Positions 42,442-51,904 are shown, counted from the stretch's first letter. The stretch: 64,000 nucleotides of DNA from Streptomyces sp. CG 926 (GCF_003148825.1 NZ_QGGZ01000001.1:310001-374000), one strand, 5' to 3'. The notes: generated by a model not told the origin, from the letters alone. Made by a program: numbers and translations.

Positions 42442-43602
42442 ATGGATCTGCCAGTGATGCCGCCCGTGAAACCGATGCTCGCCAAGTCCGTGGCGAAGAT
42501 CCCGCCCGGGATGCAGTACGAGGCCAAGTGGGACGGCTTCCGGGCCATCGTGTATCGCGACGGCGATGAGATCGAGCTGGGCAGCCGCACCGGAAAGTCC
42601 CTGACCAGGTATTTCCCCGAGCTGGTGACCGCTCTGAAGGACAACCTGCCGACCCGTTGCGTCATGGACGGCGAGATCGTCATCGTTCACGGCGGGCGCC
42701 TCGATTTCGACCGACTGACCGAGCGCATCCATCCCGCGCAGTCCCGCGTCGCCCTGCTGGCCGAGACCACGCCCGCCGGCTTCGTCGCCTTCGACCTGCT
42801 CGCCCTCGGCGACGTCTTGCTGCTCGACAGCCCGCTCGCCGACCGCCGTGCCGCCCTCGTGCGTTCCCTCTCCACCGCTCGGCCCCCCGTTCATCTCGCG
42901 CCCGCGACCACCGATCCCGCGCTCGCGCAGGAGTGGTTCGAGCGATTCGAGGGCGCCGGGCTCGACGGGGTGATCGCCAAACCGCTCGATCTCCGCTACC
43001 GGCCCGATGCCCGCCTCATGTTCAAGGTCAAACACCAACGTACGGCCGACGTCGTCGTCGCCGGTTTCCGTTTCCACAAGAGCGGTCCGATTGTCGGATC
43101 ACTGCTGCTCGGCCTGTACGACGCCCACGGCGTCCTCCAGCACGTGGGGGTGTGCGCCGCCTTCCCCATGAAGCGCCGCGCCGAGCTGGTGAAGGAACTC
43201 GAACCCCTGCGGATGCCCGACCCGACCGGCCACCCGTGGGCCGCATGGGCCGAGGAGTCCGCCCACGAGAGCGCCCGGCTGCCCGGCGCGCAGAGCCGCT
43301 GGACCGGCAAGAAGGACCTGTCCTGGGTACCGCTGCGACCCGAGCGGGTCATGGAGGTGAAGTACGACCACATGGAGGGGGACCGCTTCCGCCACACCGC
43401 GCAGTTCCACCGCTGGCGGGCCGACCGGACGCCCGAGAGTTGCACCTACGCCCAGTTGGAGGAGGTCGTCGGCTACGACCTCGCCGAGGTCCTCGGCCTC
43501 GGCCCCACCGCCGAACCCACCGCCGAACCCACCGCCGACCCTCACACCGACGCCCACACCGACGCCCACGCCGGCCCGGACGCCGACACCGCGTCCGACT
43601 GA
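42442..43602 (+). CDS. ATP-dependent DNA ligase (LigC/LigD-lig type)
   Basis: 386 residues. The nucleotidyl-acceptor Lys is in motif I, MQYEAKWDGFRAIV; later motifs are RCVMDGEIVI, AFDLLAL, LDGVIAKPLDLRYRPDAR and the OB-domain lysines MFKVKHQRTADVVV. It seals nicks using ATP and partners with the divergent LigD-Pol protein. The last about 35 residues are a Pro/Thr/Asp-rich tandem repeat encoded by a repetitive tract at 43507-43570. The ribosome-binding site is poor and very near the ATG, so a leaderless start is possible. Confidence 0.93.
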   Translation: MDLPVMPPVKPMLAKSVAKIPPGMQYEAKWDGFRAIVYRDGDEIELGSRTGKSLTRYFPELVTALKDNLPTRCVMDGEIVIVHGGRLDFDRLTERIHPAQSRVALLAETTPAGFVAFDLLALGDVLLLDSPLADRRAALVRSLSTARPPVHLAPATTDPALAQEWFERFEGAGLDGVIAKPLDLRYRPDARLMFKVKHQRTADVVVAGFRFHKSGPIVGSLLLGLYDAHGVLQHVGVCAAFPMKRRAELVKELEPLRMPDPTGHPWAAWAEESAHESARLPGAQSRWTGKKDLSWVPLRPERVMEVKYDHMEGDRFRHTAQFHRWRADRTPESCTYAQLEEVVGYDLAEVLGLGPTAEPTAEPTADPHTDAHTDAHAGPDADTASD

Positions 43603-43630
43603 GCGAGCGGCCACCCGACCGGGCGGTGCC

Positions 43631-45031
43631 TCAGCCCGCCGTCAGCTTCTCCCACTCCTCCCGGTCCGGCCCCGCCACGTTCGGCGCGTAGTGCGGCCGA
43701 GCCGCCAGCCATCGCGTCACCCGGGCGCGGATCTCCGGATCCGCGTACGCCCGCTCCGGCGGCTCCGCCAGGTGCCGCACCCGCGCCCGCGCCCGCATCA
43801 CCACCGGATCCTCCAGCGCGCAGTCGAACAGCGCGGACACCTCGCGCGCCGTCCCGCCGCGCACCGCCCGGGTGGCGAAACGCTCGCCGATCGCCGCGTC
43901 CGCGACCACCTGGAAGTCGAACCACGGCTTCAGCGTCCGTTCCGCCCACGCGTGGTGATCGGCGGCGTACCGCGCCGATCCCGGGTCCCGGTGCGCTGTA
44001 CGGGCCACCCTGCGCGCCGCCCACAGCGCGAGCGAGGTGCCCTGCCCGAGGGTCGGGTTGGTGTGCGTGATCGCGTCCCCGACCGGTACCAGCCCGGTCA
44101 CCACCGGGCCCGCCTCGTCGACCAGCGCGCTCCACCGGTTGTCCAGGCTCGCCGTGGCCAGGATTCCCGACAGCGGCTCGGCACCCAGTCCCAGCCAGGC
44201 CGCGCCGGGCGGGAAGGCGCGGGCCGCCGCCTCGAAGACGGCGGGGTCGCGCAGGGCCGAGCGCGTGGTGTCCGTGGTGTGCACGAACAGCGTCACGGCG
44301 AACACCCGGTTGTCGGCCGGGAAGACGGCGCACCCGGCGAAGGGTCCGCCGGTCACCGCCCACGGCCGGCGCGGCCCCTCCTCCATGCCCTCGGGCAGCC
44401 GGTACCAGCGGCAGAAGTACGCGAGCCCCGTGCGGTGCCGTTCCACGACCGCCGGCCGGCTGCCGGCCTCGGCCAGCCTGCGTTCGGTGCCTCCGCGCCG
44501 CCCGCAGGCGTCCACGACGAGGTCCCCCGGGTAGCTCCCGGCCTCGGTGGTCACTCCCGTCACCTGGATCCCGGCGCCCTCCGACGAGCCCGGCGCCGTG
44601 ATCAGCCCGCCCACCGGCTCCCCGTACCGGACGACCACCCCCGGTTCGGCGCGCAGCGCCGTGGCCAGCGCGCTCTCCAGCACGATGCGCCGGGCCTGCA
44701 GCATCACCAGGTCCTCGTCGCCGGGCCGCGCGGGCGGACGTACGTCGAACCAGTCCAGCTCGTGCCGTTCGCGGGCGCCGAGCCGAAGCATCTCCTCATG
44801 GACGTCGGGCAGATCGCCGCGCAGAACGTTGCGAGCGGCCCCGAGCAGCACGTGCGGCTGGGCCGCCTGCGGTACCGTCGGCCGCCGCCAGCCGAAGAAG
44901 TCACGGTCGAGCGCCGTGCCCGGGGCCCGCGTATCGCGCTCGAAGAGCTCCGCCGTATGTCCCCGCCGCGCCGCGAGCAGGGCGGTGGCGGCCCCCGCGA
45001 CACCTCCGCCGATGACCAGCACATGTGCCAT
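43631..45031 (-). CDS. FAD-dependent oxidoreductase (hydroxylase/halogenase-like)
   Basis: 466 residues from ATG at 45031. The FAD-binding GxGxxG is MAHVLVIGGGVAGAATALLA, a second motif GLVPVGDAITHTNPTLGQGT contains the GD that contacts FAD, and QPHVLLGAARNVLRGDLP is typical of the tryptophan-halogenase/geranylgeranyl-reductase-like superfamily. A halogenase WxWxIP motif was not seen. It is likely a flavin monooxygenase or reductase of unknown substrate. It is not clearly in an operon, with 28 bases to the convergent ligase gene end. Confidence 0.88.
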   Translation of the reverse strand: MAHVLVIGGGVAGAATALLAARRGHTAELFERDTRAPGTALDRDFFGWRRPTVPQAAQPHVLLGAARNVLRGDLPDVHEEMLRLGARERHELDWFDVRPPARPGDEDLVMLQARRIVLESALATALRAEPGVVVRYGEPVGGLITAPGSSEGAGIQVTGVTTEAGSYPGDLVVDACGRRGGTERRLAEAGSRPAVVERHRTGLAYFCRWYRLPEGMEEGPRRPWAVTGGPFAGCAVFPADNRVFAVTLFVHTTDTTRSALRDPAVFEAAARAFPPGAAWLGLGAEPLSGILATASLDNRWSALVDEAGPVVTGLVPVGDAITHTNPTLGQGTSLALWAARRVARTAHRDPGSARYAADHHAWAERTLKPWFDFQVVADAAIGERFATRAVRGGTAREVSALFDCALEDPVVMRARARVRHLAEPPERAYADPEIRARVTRWLAARPHYAPNVAGPDREEWEKLTAG

Positions 45032-45167
45032 GGAGCGTCCCCCCGAACCGTTGGACCGTACGACGATCACACCGCTCAGAGCCTGCGCGAACGAGGGCCG
45101 ACCGAAACCCGCACAGATGTCCGACAATCGCTCGAGCAGGACCGAAACCCCTCACGCGCGCAGTCCT

Positions 45168-46145
45168 TCACACGGCGACCCGGGCGCGGTAGGCCTCCAG
45201 GGCCCGCCGGGTCTGGGCCTCGATCAGGTCGGTGTTGACGGCCACCGCCGCCCGCACCCCCTGCGCGGCCACGCCCGGGACCTTCTCCAGCGGGGAGGTC
45301 ACATTGCCCGCGACCCAGACCCCGGGCAGGGCGGTGGCCCCGGTGTCCGGATCGGATTCCACGCAGGTGCCGATCGCCAGGCCGTCCCGCTCCATGACGA
45401 CGGTCGGCAGGCCCAGGCTGCTCAGGACACCCGAGCGGGCGGTGAACCGCGGGGCGACCACCAATGCCCCGCACTCCACCACGGCGCCGCCGGCCAGGGT
45501 CACACCGGTCAGCCGGTCCTCCTGGACCACGAGGCCGGTCACCTCGCCCTCGACGACCCGGACCCCGAGGGCGGCTGACAGTTCCCGGTCCTCGGCGGTG
45601 AGCCGCCAGGTGTGCGCGAGCAGGGTGATCCGCTCGCTCCACTGCCGCCAGAGCTGGGCCTGGTGCAGGGCGAGGGGCCCGTCGGCCAGCACCGCGATCG
45701 GCCGGTCCCGGACCTCCCAGCCATGGCAGTAGGGGCAGTGCAGCACGTCCCGCCCCCAGCGCGCCCCGAGGCCCGGCACGGCGGGCAGCTCGTCCACCAG
45801 GCCGGTGGCGACCAGCAGCCGGCGCGCCCGGACGGTCGTGCCGTCGCCGCAGCGCACCAGGAAGCTCCCGTCGGGCAGCCGGTCCGCGGCCACGGCCGTG
45901 CCCGGCCGGATCTCCCCGCCGTAGCCGGCCACCTCCGCGCGCCCCTTGGCCGACAGCGCGGCGGGGCTCTCCCCGTCCTGCCCGAGGTATCCGTGCATGT
46001 GCGCGGCCGGGGCGTTGCGCGGGCTGCCGGAGTCGATGACCAGTACCGAACGGCGGGCCCGCACCAGGGTCAGTGCCCCGGCCAGCCCGGCGGCCCCGCC
46101 ACCCACGACCACCACGTCGAAGGAGTTGTCGCTTGTGTCGTCCAT
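45168..46145 (-). CDS. Thioredoxin reductase-like flavoprotein
   Basis: 325 residues. It starts with FDVVVVGGGAAGLAGALTLV (FAD), has the atypical Cys motif CPYCHGWEVRD in the place of the CxxC redox centre, and ends with GVWVAGNVTSPLEKVPGVAA. The NADPH-binding GxGxxG is degenerate (AVLADGPLALHQAQ). It belongs to the low-MW thioredoxin-reductase-like group found beside biosynthetic genes, where members make disulfides or oxidise small molecules. It is divergent from an XRE-cupin regulator gene and probably controlled by it. Confidence 0.9.
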   Translation of the reverse strand: MDDTSDNSFDVVVVGGGAAGLAGALTLVRARRSVLVIDSGSPRNAPAAHMHGYLGQDGESPAALSAKGRAEVAGYGGEIRPGTAVAADRLPDGSFLVRCGDGTTVRARRLLVATGLVDELPAVPGLGARWGRDVLHCPYCHGWEVRDRPIAVLADGPLALHQAQLWRQWSERITLLAHTWRLTAEDRELSAALGVRVVEGEVTGLVVQEDRLTGVTLAGGAVVECGALVVAPRFTARSGVLSSLGLPTVVMERDGLAIGTCVESDPDTGATALPGVWVAGNVTSPLEKVPGVAAQGVRAAVAVNTDLIEAQTRRALEAYRARVAV

Positions 46146-46175
46146 ACCTGTGAGGGTCCGCCCACGCCGGCCCGC

Positions 46176-46205
46176 TTGACAAATGTTCTTGCCGAAGTGG
46201 CAAAT
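46176..46205 (+). promoter_or_regulatory. Promoter and dyad of XRE-cupin gene
   Basis: TTGACA (46176-46181) and GCAAAT (46200-46205) are 18 bases apart, and the ATG at 46212 falls about where transcription should begin, so the mRNA may be leaderless. TTGCC-GAAGT-GGCAA (46189-46203) sits between the boxes and could be the regulator's own site, also serving the divergent flavoprotein gene. Confidence 0.5.
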
Positions 46206-46211
46206 GGATCC

Positions 46212-46829
46212 ATGGCCACCGAGGAACAGGACGAGGAACTCGCCGACGTGCTCACCGCCGTGGGTCCGCGGCTGCGCGCCCTGCGAAGACAGCGCGGCAC
46301 CACGCTGGCCCAGCTCAGCGAGAGCACCGGCATCTCGCTCTCGACCCTCTCCCGGTTGGAGTCCGGACAGCGCAGGCCGACGCTGGAGCTGCTGCTTCCG
46401 TTGGCCAGGGCGCACCGGGTGGCGCTCGACGAGCTGGTCGGCGCCCCGGAGACCGGGGACCCCCGGATCCGCCCCCGCCCCTTCGTCCGGCACGGCAGCA
46501 CCTATGTGCCGCTGACCCGGAAATTCAGCGGGGTGCACGCCTTCAAGCAGATCCTCCCGCCCCTCGAAGGTCCGCCGCCCGAGCCGGAGCTGCAGGTCCA
46601 CGAGGGCTACGAGTGGCTGTACGTGCTCGCCGGACGCATCCGCCTGCTGCTCGGCGGGCACGACCTCGTCCTCGGTCCGGGCGAGGCCGCCGAGTTCGAC
46701 ACGCGCACCCCGCACGCCTTCTTCAACGCGGGCCCCGAGCCGGCGGAGTTCCTCAGCCTCTTCGGCCCCCAGGGCGAGCGGATCCACGTTCGGGCCCGGC
46801 CCACCCCTGCATCGGAAGGACGTCCATGA
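46212..46829 (+). CDS. XRE-family regulator with cupin sensor domain
   Basis: 205 residues. The N-terminal helix-turn-helix is LRALRRQRGTTLAQLSESTG then SLSTLSRLESGQRRPTLELL; the C-terminal half is a cupin: VHEGYEWLYVLAGRIRLLLG, HDLVLGPGEAAEFDTRTPHA. Such regulators sense small molecules, often in amino acid or redox metabolism. Divergent to the flavoprotein gene and overlapping the NUDIX gene by ATGA. Confidence 0.92.
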   Translation: MATEEQDEELADVLTAVGPRLRALRRQRGTTLAQLSESTGISLSTLSRLESGQRRPTLELLLPLARAHRVALDELVGAPETGDPRIRPRPFVRHGSTYVPLTRKFSGVHAFKQILPPLEGPPPEPELQVHEGYEWLYVLAGRIRLLLGGHDLVLGPGEAAEFDTRTPHAFFNAGPEPAEFLSLFGPQGERIHVRARPTPASEGRP

Positions 46830-47317
46830 CCACCCCTGGCGAACGCCCCGAGCGCGCCGCGCCGCAGCCTCATGCCGTCGTCGGCGTCGGACTCGTCGTC
46901 CTGGCGACGGACGGCCGGGTGCTGCTCGGCCAGGCCCACGACGGCCGCTGGGAGCTTCCCGGCGGCAAGGTCGACCCCGGGGAGGGCTTCGAGCGCGCCG
47001 CCGCCCGGGAGCTCGCCGAGGAGACGGATCTGCGGGCGGCCCCCGAGTCGATCCGGATCCTGTCCGTGCAGATCGACTCGCAGGCCGGAGTGACCCGGCT
47101 GACGGCAGCCGCCGTCACCACCTCGGCCGAGGGTGTCCCGGCCGTCACCGAGCCGCACAAGATCGCCCGCTGGCGGTGGTTCGCCCCCGACGAGATCCCC
47201 TCGGCCCTCTACGTCCCGTCGGCGGCCGTGCTGCGCGCCTGGCGCCCGGACCTCACCACGCTGCCGCCCGTCCCCTCGTACGCCTACCCGCTCGCGGGCC
47301 CCGGCACCGCTCCCTGA
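46826..47317 (+). CDS. NUDIX hydrolase
   Basis: 163 residues. The Nudix box is GGKVDPGEGFERAAARELAE followed by ETDLRA, with the expected G-x5-E-x7-REUxEE spacing. It hydrolyses a nucleoside diphosphate-linked compound; the closing segment WRWFAPDEIPSALYVPS is common in MutT-like members that act on oxidised nucleotides. It is coupled to the XRE-cupin gene by a 4-base overlap, so the two are made together. Confidence 0.93.
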   Translation: MTTPGERPERAAPQPHAVVGVGLVVLATDGRVLLGQAHDGRWELPGGKVDPGEGFERAAARELAEETDLRAAPESIRILSVQIDSQAGVTRLTAAAVTTSAEGVPAVTEPHKIARWRWFAPDEIPSALYVPSAAVLRAWRPDLTTLPPVPSYAYPLAGPGTAP

Positions 47318-47342
47318 TCCCGACAGGATCCGCAAGAGACGA

Positions 47343-47383
47343 CCGAGGAGACGCGGCCGAGGAGACGCGACCCGAGGAGACGA
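47343..47383. repeat. 14-bp tandem repeat, three copies
   Basis: Units at 47343-47356, 47357-47371 and 47372-47383 share ccgaggagacg. They lie between the convergent NUDIX and GPP34 gene ends. Confidence 0.75.
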
Positions 47384-47384
47384 C

Positions 47385-48047
47385 TCAAGAGGTGGCCGTC
47401 AGGACCGTCACGACGGTCACCGTCACCATCGCGGCCTGCATGTCGCGGATGGCGGCCCGGACGCTCTCGGCCGCCCACCGGCCGGCGGCCAACTCCGCCA
47501 TCCGGGCGGTCACCTCGTCGGGCTGCCGGTCGGGGAAGGCGAGCCGGTGCAGCTTGGCCGAGTGGATCAGGGCGATGAGGCCGGCCGTCCGCTCGTCCGG
47601 CTCGGCGCCGTCGAGGACGACCGCGCGGAGCCGCTCGCGCAGGGCGCTCTCGACGGTGCCGTCGGCCTCGGGATAGCGGCGCTGCGGGAACACCCCGAAC
47701 ACCTTGTGCACCTGGGCCACCACCAGCCCACGCTCCCCCAGCCGCTCCAGGGTGGCGCCGACCGCCTTGGGCTGGTCCTTCGTCAGCCAGTCCGTCACCC
47801 GGCGCTTGTCGCGCCCCCGCAGCCAGGCCTCCAGCAACCGGATCCGGCCGTCGAGCAGTTCTTCCCCCGTGGGCTCGGTGTTGCTGAGCTCCAGGTACTT
47901 GCCCGCCACCGACACCCGCTCGGCCAGGACCAGTTCGAGCAGGAGTGCGCCCGCCACCGCCCAACCCGCCGATTGGCGCTGGCGTGCCGCCCCGGACTCG
48001 TCGTCCAGGGAGAGCAACATGATCTCTTCGGCCAGTGTGACCCTCAC
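47385..48047 (-). CDS. GPP34 (GOLPH3-like) family protein
   Basis: 220 residues from GTG at 48047. It has the family start VTLAEEIMLLSLDDESGA, the helix WAVAGALLLELVLAERVSVA and the basic motif LEAWLRGRDKRRVTDWL. Eukaryotic GPP34 proteins bind phosphatidylinositol-4-phosphate at Golgi membranes; Streptomyces carries many copies of unknown role. The C-terminus is a hydrophobic Val/Thr run. It is downstream of the DHA2 exporter on the same strand, with a repeat-rich spacer. Confidence 0.9.
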   Translation of the reverse strand: MRVTLAEEIMLLSLDDESGAARQRQSAGWAVAGALLLELVLAERVSVAGKYLELSNTEPTGEELLDGRIRLLEAWLRGRDKRRVTDWLTKDQPKAVGATLERLGERGLVVAQVHKVFGVFPQRRYPEADGTVESALRERLRAVVLDGAEPDERTAGLIALIHSAKLHRLAFPDRQPDEVTARMAELAAGRWAAESVRAAIRDMQAAMVTVTVVTVLTATS

Positions 48048-48067
48048 GAGCGCCCCCGTCGTCCGTC

Positions 48068-48098
48068 GTCGGTCGTGCGTCGGTCGTGCGTCGGTCGT
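48068..48098. repeat. 11-bp tandem repeat, nearly three copies
   Basis: gtcggtcgtgc is repeated at 48068-48078 and 48079-48089, and nine bases of a third copy follow. It lies in the 135-base spacer between the DHA2 exporter and GPP34 genes. Confidence 0.8.
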
Positions 48099-48182
48099 CG
48101 TCCCGCTGCCGGTCCGGCTGTCCGACCGCTTCGAAGGGGATGACGAGCGACCGCGCCCCGGGGTTCCGTTCCGGGCCCGGGT

Positions 48183-50243
48183 CTATCGCCGCACCACCAC
48201 CTTTGGCGCGAAGTTGCCCTCCCCCAGGTCCTCCGCGAGCAACCGCTTGGCGATCGCGTCCGCCGCGACCCGCAGTTCGGCGCTCCGCGGCCGCCCCCGG
48301 TCCTTCTCCAACTGGTCCTTGAGCCACTCGCCCCACGCCATCGAAATCACGTCGGCCTCCCGTTGCCCGGCCGCCGTGAGAGTCACGAAGCCGTCCTCGC
48401 GGCTGACGAAACCCTCGTCCGCCATCCGCTCGTAGACGGGGATCAGCACCTCCGGCGGCAGGGACCGGCGGCCGGCGATCAGTCCGAGGCTCGCGTGGCC
48501 GATGGTCCGGGTCATCACGTCCACCTGCATCACCGCCCAGGCGCCCGCGATGTCCAGCCGGGTGTCGGAGCCCTCGACGATCCCCCGCGCCGTGTCCGCG
48601 CCCATGTTCCGTACGAGTTTGCCGACGGCCAGCTCCAGCAGCTTGGCCGAGTCCCCCGAGGCCGTGGCCGGTGAGCCGAACCCGTCGCCCATGTCCGTGG
48701 AACCGGCGCGGGCGCTGTCGCGCAGCCGCACCTGCTTGAGGAACAGCGCCACGACGAAGCCGCACACGGCGACCGGAACGGTATACAGGAACACGGTCTG
48801 CAGGGCCTGCGCGTATGCGTCGATCAGCGGGGCGGCGACCTCGGGGGCGAGTCGATGCACCCCCTCCGGGGTGGACGCCGCCTTGGCCAGCTGCGCCGGA
48901 TCCTGCCCGGCGAGGCGCGCCGCCTCCCCGTAGGCGGCCTTCAGCTCGGGCCCCAGGTGGTTCGCGTAGATCGTCCCGAAGACCGCGGTCCCGAAGGCGC
49001 TGCCGAGCGTACGGAAGAAGGTGACGCCCGAGGTGGCGGTGCCGAGGTCGGCGTAGTCGACCGTGTTCTGCACGGCGATGGTCAGCACCTGCATGGACAG
49101 GCCGATGCCGGTGCCGAGCACGAACATGTACAGCGATTCCAGCACGGTGCCGGTCCCTGGGTGCATCAGCGACAGCAGGTAGAGGCCGACGCCCATGACC
49201 GCGTTCCCGACGATCGGGAAGATCCGGTACCGGCCGGTCCTGCTCACCACGTTGCCGCTGAAGACGGAGGCGATCAGCAGGCCGATGACCATGGGCAGGG
49301 TCCGGACGCCCGAGATCGTGGCCGAGTCCCCGTCGACGTACTGGAGGTAGGTCGGCAGGAACGTCATCGCGCCGAGCATCGCGAACCCGACGATGAAGCT
49401 CAGGATCGAGCACACGGAGAAGACCGGATTGCGGAAGAGACGCATCGGCAGCGTCGGTTCCGCGGCGCGCGTCTCGACCAGGCAGAACAACGCCAGCGCG
49501 ATCGCTCCGCCCACGAACAGGCCGATGATGACCGGAGAGGTCCAGGGGTACTCGTTCCCACCCCAACTGGTGCCCAGGATCAGCGCGCCGGCGCCGACGG
49601 CGACCAGCGCGATGCCCAGGTAGTCGATGACCGGCTTGCCCGAGGCGCGGACGGTCGGGATGGTCTTCGCGGCCGCGATGACGACGAGGATCGCGATCGG
49701 GACGTTGACGTAGAAGCACCACCGCCAGGTCAGCTGGTCGGTGAAGAAGCCGCCGAGCAGGGGTCCGATCACGGTGGCGACCCCGAAGACGGCGCCGATC
49801 ATGCCCTGGTACTTGCCGCGTTCCCGCAGGGGCACCACATCGGCGATCAGCGCCATCGCGGTGACCATCAGGCCGCCGGCCCCGATGCCCTGGACGCCTC
49901 GCCACACGATCAGGAAGGTCATGTTGCCGGAGAAGCCGCACAGGAAGGAGCCGCTGATGAAGACGATGGCGGAGATCTGGAAGATCAGTTTCCGGCCGAA
50001 GAGGTCACCGAACTTACCGACCAGGACCGTGGCCACGGTCTCGGCGAGCAGGTACGAGGTCACGACCCACGACATGTGGTCGCCGCCGCCCAGGTCCCCC
50101 ACGATCGTGGGCAGCGCGGTCCCGACGATCGTCTGGTCGAGCGCCGCGAGCAGCACACCGAGCATGATCGTGCCGAAGATGACGTTGCGCCGCCGCCGGT
50201 CGATCACGGGGGGCGCGGCGGCTTCGGCGGGGGCAGTGGTCAC
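48183..50243 (-). CDS. DHA2 (EmrB/QacA) MFS exporter with C-terminal extension
   Basis: 686 residues from GTG at 50243. Residues 1-505 are a 14-segment drug-proton antiporter with motif [33 protein letters not shown] in helix 1, and the motif C-like [14 protein letters not shown]. An extra about 170 residues follow; residues about 560-640 ([57 protein letters not shown]) look like a MarR/PadR-type winged helix. That would be unusual on an exporter. The protein probably expels cationic drugs or natural products. No separate regulator gene lies beside it. Confidence 0.9.
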   Translation of the reverse strand: MTTAPAEAAAPPVIDRRRRNVIFGTIMLGVLLAALDQTIVGTALPTIVGDLGGGDHMSWVVTSYLLAETVATVLVGKFGDLFGRKLIFQISAIVFISGSFLCGFSGNMTFLIVWRGVQGIGAGGLMVTAMALIADVVPLRERGKYQGMIGAVFGVATVIGPLLGGFFTDQLTWRWCFYVNVPIAILVVIAAAKTIPTVRASGKPVIDYLGIALVAVGAGALILGTSWGGNEYPWTSPVIIGLFVGGAIALALFCLVETRAAEPTLPMRLFRNPVFSVCSILSFIVGFAMLGAMTFLPTYLQYVDGDSATISGVRTLPMVIGLLIASVFSGNVVSRTGRYRIFPIVGNAVMGVGLYLLSLMHPGTGTVLESLYMFVLGTGIGLSMQVLTIAVQNTVDYADLGTATSGVTFFRTLGSAFGTAVFGTIYANHLGPELKAAYGEAARLAGQDPAQLAKAASTPEGVHRLAPEVAAPLIDAYAQALQTVFLYTVPVAVCGFVVALFLKQVRLRDSARAGSTDMGDGFGSPATASGDSAKLLELAVGKLVRNMGADTARGIVEGSDTRLDIAGAWAVMQVDVMTRTIGHASLGLIAGRRSLPPEVLIPVYERMADEGFVSREDGFVTLTAAGQREADVISMAWGEWLKDQLEKDRGRPRSAELRVAADAIAKRLLAEDLGEGNFAPKVVVRR

Positions 50244-50315
50244 TCTCGCACTGTCACAGCGCGCCCGCCGCGGCGCATGCGGCGCTGCGCCGTACGGGGG
50301 ATGCGCGCGCCGGGA

Positions 50316-51683
50316 TCAGCGCAGGTAGGCGAGTCCCGGGTGCTCCGCCACGTACCCGTCGAGCAGCCGACGGGCCACACCCACCGAGTCGATGAGCGGA
50401 TGGAGCGCGAAGGCCTTGACCGCGTCCGCCCGCGAGCCGCTCGCGGCCGCCGCCAGGATCTCCCGTTCGACCGCCTTGACCGCCGTCACCAGCCCCACCG
50501 CGTGCAGGGGCAGCTGCGCGACGCCCATCGGGTGGGCGCCGTTCGCGTCGACCAGGCAGGGCACCTCGATGACGGCCTCGGCGTCGAGGACGGACAGCGT
50601 CGAGCCGTTGCGGACGTTCAGGATCAGTGTGGCCCGTTCGTCCCGGGCGATGGCCCGCATCAGCGCGAGCGCGACCTGCTCGTAGCCACCGGATTCGAGG
50701 TCGCTCTCCTCGCGCTCCGGGGCACCCGCCGCCTCGCGGTTCTCGGCCATGTACGTGGCTTCGCGCTCGGCCCGGGTCCGGTCCCAGGCGGCCAGCGCCG
50801 CACCGGCCGGCGTCCCGGCCCGGCCGGCCTCGGCGTAGAAGCCGCGCTGCTGGTCGCGCAGGAAGGCCCCGCGCGTCTGCTCGGCCTCCTGGTACGCCCG
50901 TACGGTGTCACGGTTGAAGTAGTAGTAGTGCAGGTACTCGTTGGGGATCGCGCCGAGCGAGCGCAGCCATGCGGCCCCGAAGAGCCGGCCCTCCTCGAAG
51001 GACTCCAGGGCCTCGGTGTCGGCCAGCAGCCGGGGCAGCTCGTCGCGGCCGCCGATGCGCAGCCCACGTACCCAGCCCAGGTGGTTGAGGCCGACGTAGT
51101 CGATCCAGGCCTCCTGCGGGCGGGCTCCCAGCAGCCGGGCGATGCGCCGGCCGAGGCCTACGGGGGAATCGCAGATGCCGATCACCCGCTCGCCGAGCTC
51201 CTCGGCCATGGCCTCGGTGACCAGGCCGGCCGGGTTGGTGAAGTTGATGACCCATGCCTCGGGGGCGCCGCGGGCGATCCTGCGGGCGATCTCGCGCGCC
51301 ACCGGCACGGTCCGCAGGCCGTAGGCGATCCCGCCCGCGCCCACCGTCTCCTGGCCGAGGACCCCCTCCGCCAAGGCGATCCGCTCGTCCGCGGCGCGCC
51401 CTTCCAGGCCACCGACGCGGATCGCGGAGAAGACGAAATCGGCCCCGCGCAGGGCCTCGTCGAGGTCCCCGGTGACCGTGACGGTCGGGGCCCGCACCGC
51501 CGGGTCGGCCGCCGAAGCGGCCGCGGCCTGGTCGCGGAGCACCCGGGCCATGGCCGTGAGCCGCGCCGGGTCCTCGTCGTACAGCGTCACCTGGGAGACC
51601 CTGCCCTCGGCGCGATCGCCGAGCAGTGCTCCGTAGACGAGCGGGACCCGGAAGCCACCCCCGCCGAGGATCGTCAGCCGCAT
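50316..51683 (-). CDS. GH4 family 6-phospho-beta-glucosidase-like
   Basis: 455 residues. The NAD-binding MRLTILGGGGFRVPLVYGAL, the metal/catalytic segment VINFTNPAGLVTEAM, the redox Cys in ICDSPVGLGRR and the His/Asn in IDYVGLNHLGWVRGL define GH4 glycosidases, which use NAD and Mn by an elimination mechanism. The substrate class (phospho-glucosides or unphosphorylated glycosides) cannot be fixed, but no PTS gene is near. It stands alone in its transcript direction, 72 bases from the DHA2 gene. Confidence 0.92.
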   Translation of the reverse strand: MRLTILGGGGFRVPLVYGALLGDRAEGRVSQVTLYDEDPARLTAMARVLRDQAAAASAADPAVRAPTVTVTGDLDEALRGADFVFSAIRVGGLEGRAADERIALAEGVLGQETVGAGGIAYGLRTVPVAREIARRIARGAPEAWVINFTNPAGLVTEAMAEELGERVIGICDSPVGLGRRIARLLGARPQEAWIDYVGLNHLGWVRGLRIGGRDELPRLLADTEALESFEEGRLFGAAWLRSLGAIPNEYLHYYYFNRDTVRAYQEAEQTRGAFLRDQQRGFYAEAGRAGTPAGAALAAWDRTRAEREATYMAENREAAGAPEREESDLESGGYEQVALALMRAIARDERATLILNVRNGSTLSVLDAEAVIEVPCLVDANGAHPMGVAQLPLHAVGLVTAVKAVEREILAAAASGSRADAVKAFALHPLIDSVGVARRLLDGYVAEHPGLAYLR

Positions 51684-51736
51684 GCCCCTACCGCCTTTCG
51701 CCCGCGCAGATCCTTATCGCCGACGCCGCCGCCGTG

Positions 51737-51857
51737 ACGGCCGACACCACGGGTCGATGCCACAGCCGACACCACGATCGATGCCACGGCCGACATCACA
51801 GCCGATGCGACGGCCGACATCACGGCCGATGCCACGATCGGTGACACGAGCGGTGGC
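51737..51857. repeat. 24-bp minisatellite, five units
   Basis: Five imperfect units (51737-51761, 51762-51785, 51786-51809, 51810-51833, 51834-51857) share acRgccgacaYcac and gatgcc parts. The tract fills more than half of the 221-base space between the GH4 gene and the MmyB-like regulator. The open reading frames across it are simple repeats and are not believed coding. Confidence 0.9.
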
Positions 51858-51904
51858 ACGGAAGCCACGACACGCGTCGGCGGGCACCAGTCTGCCCCGG
51901 TCGG

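Noticed and set aside
51626..51868. Open frames across the 24-bp minisatellite
   Set aside because: They translate to simple repeats and have no start signals; treated as repeat only.
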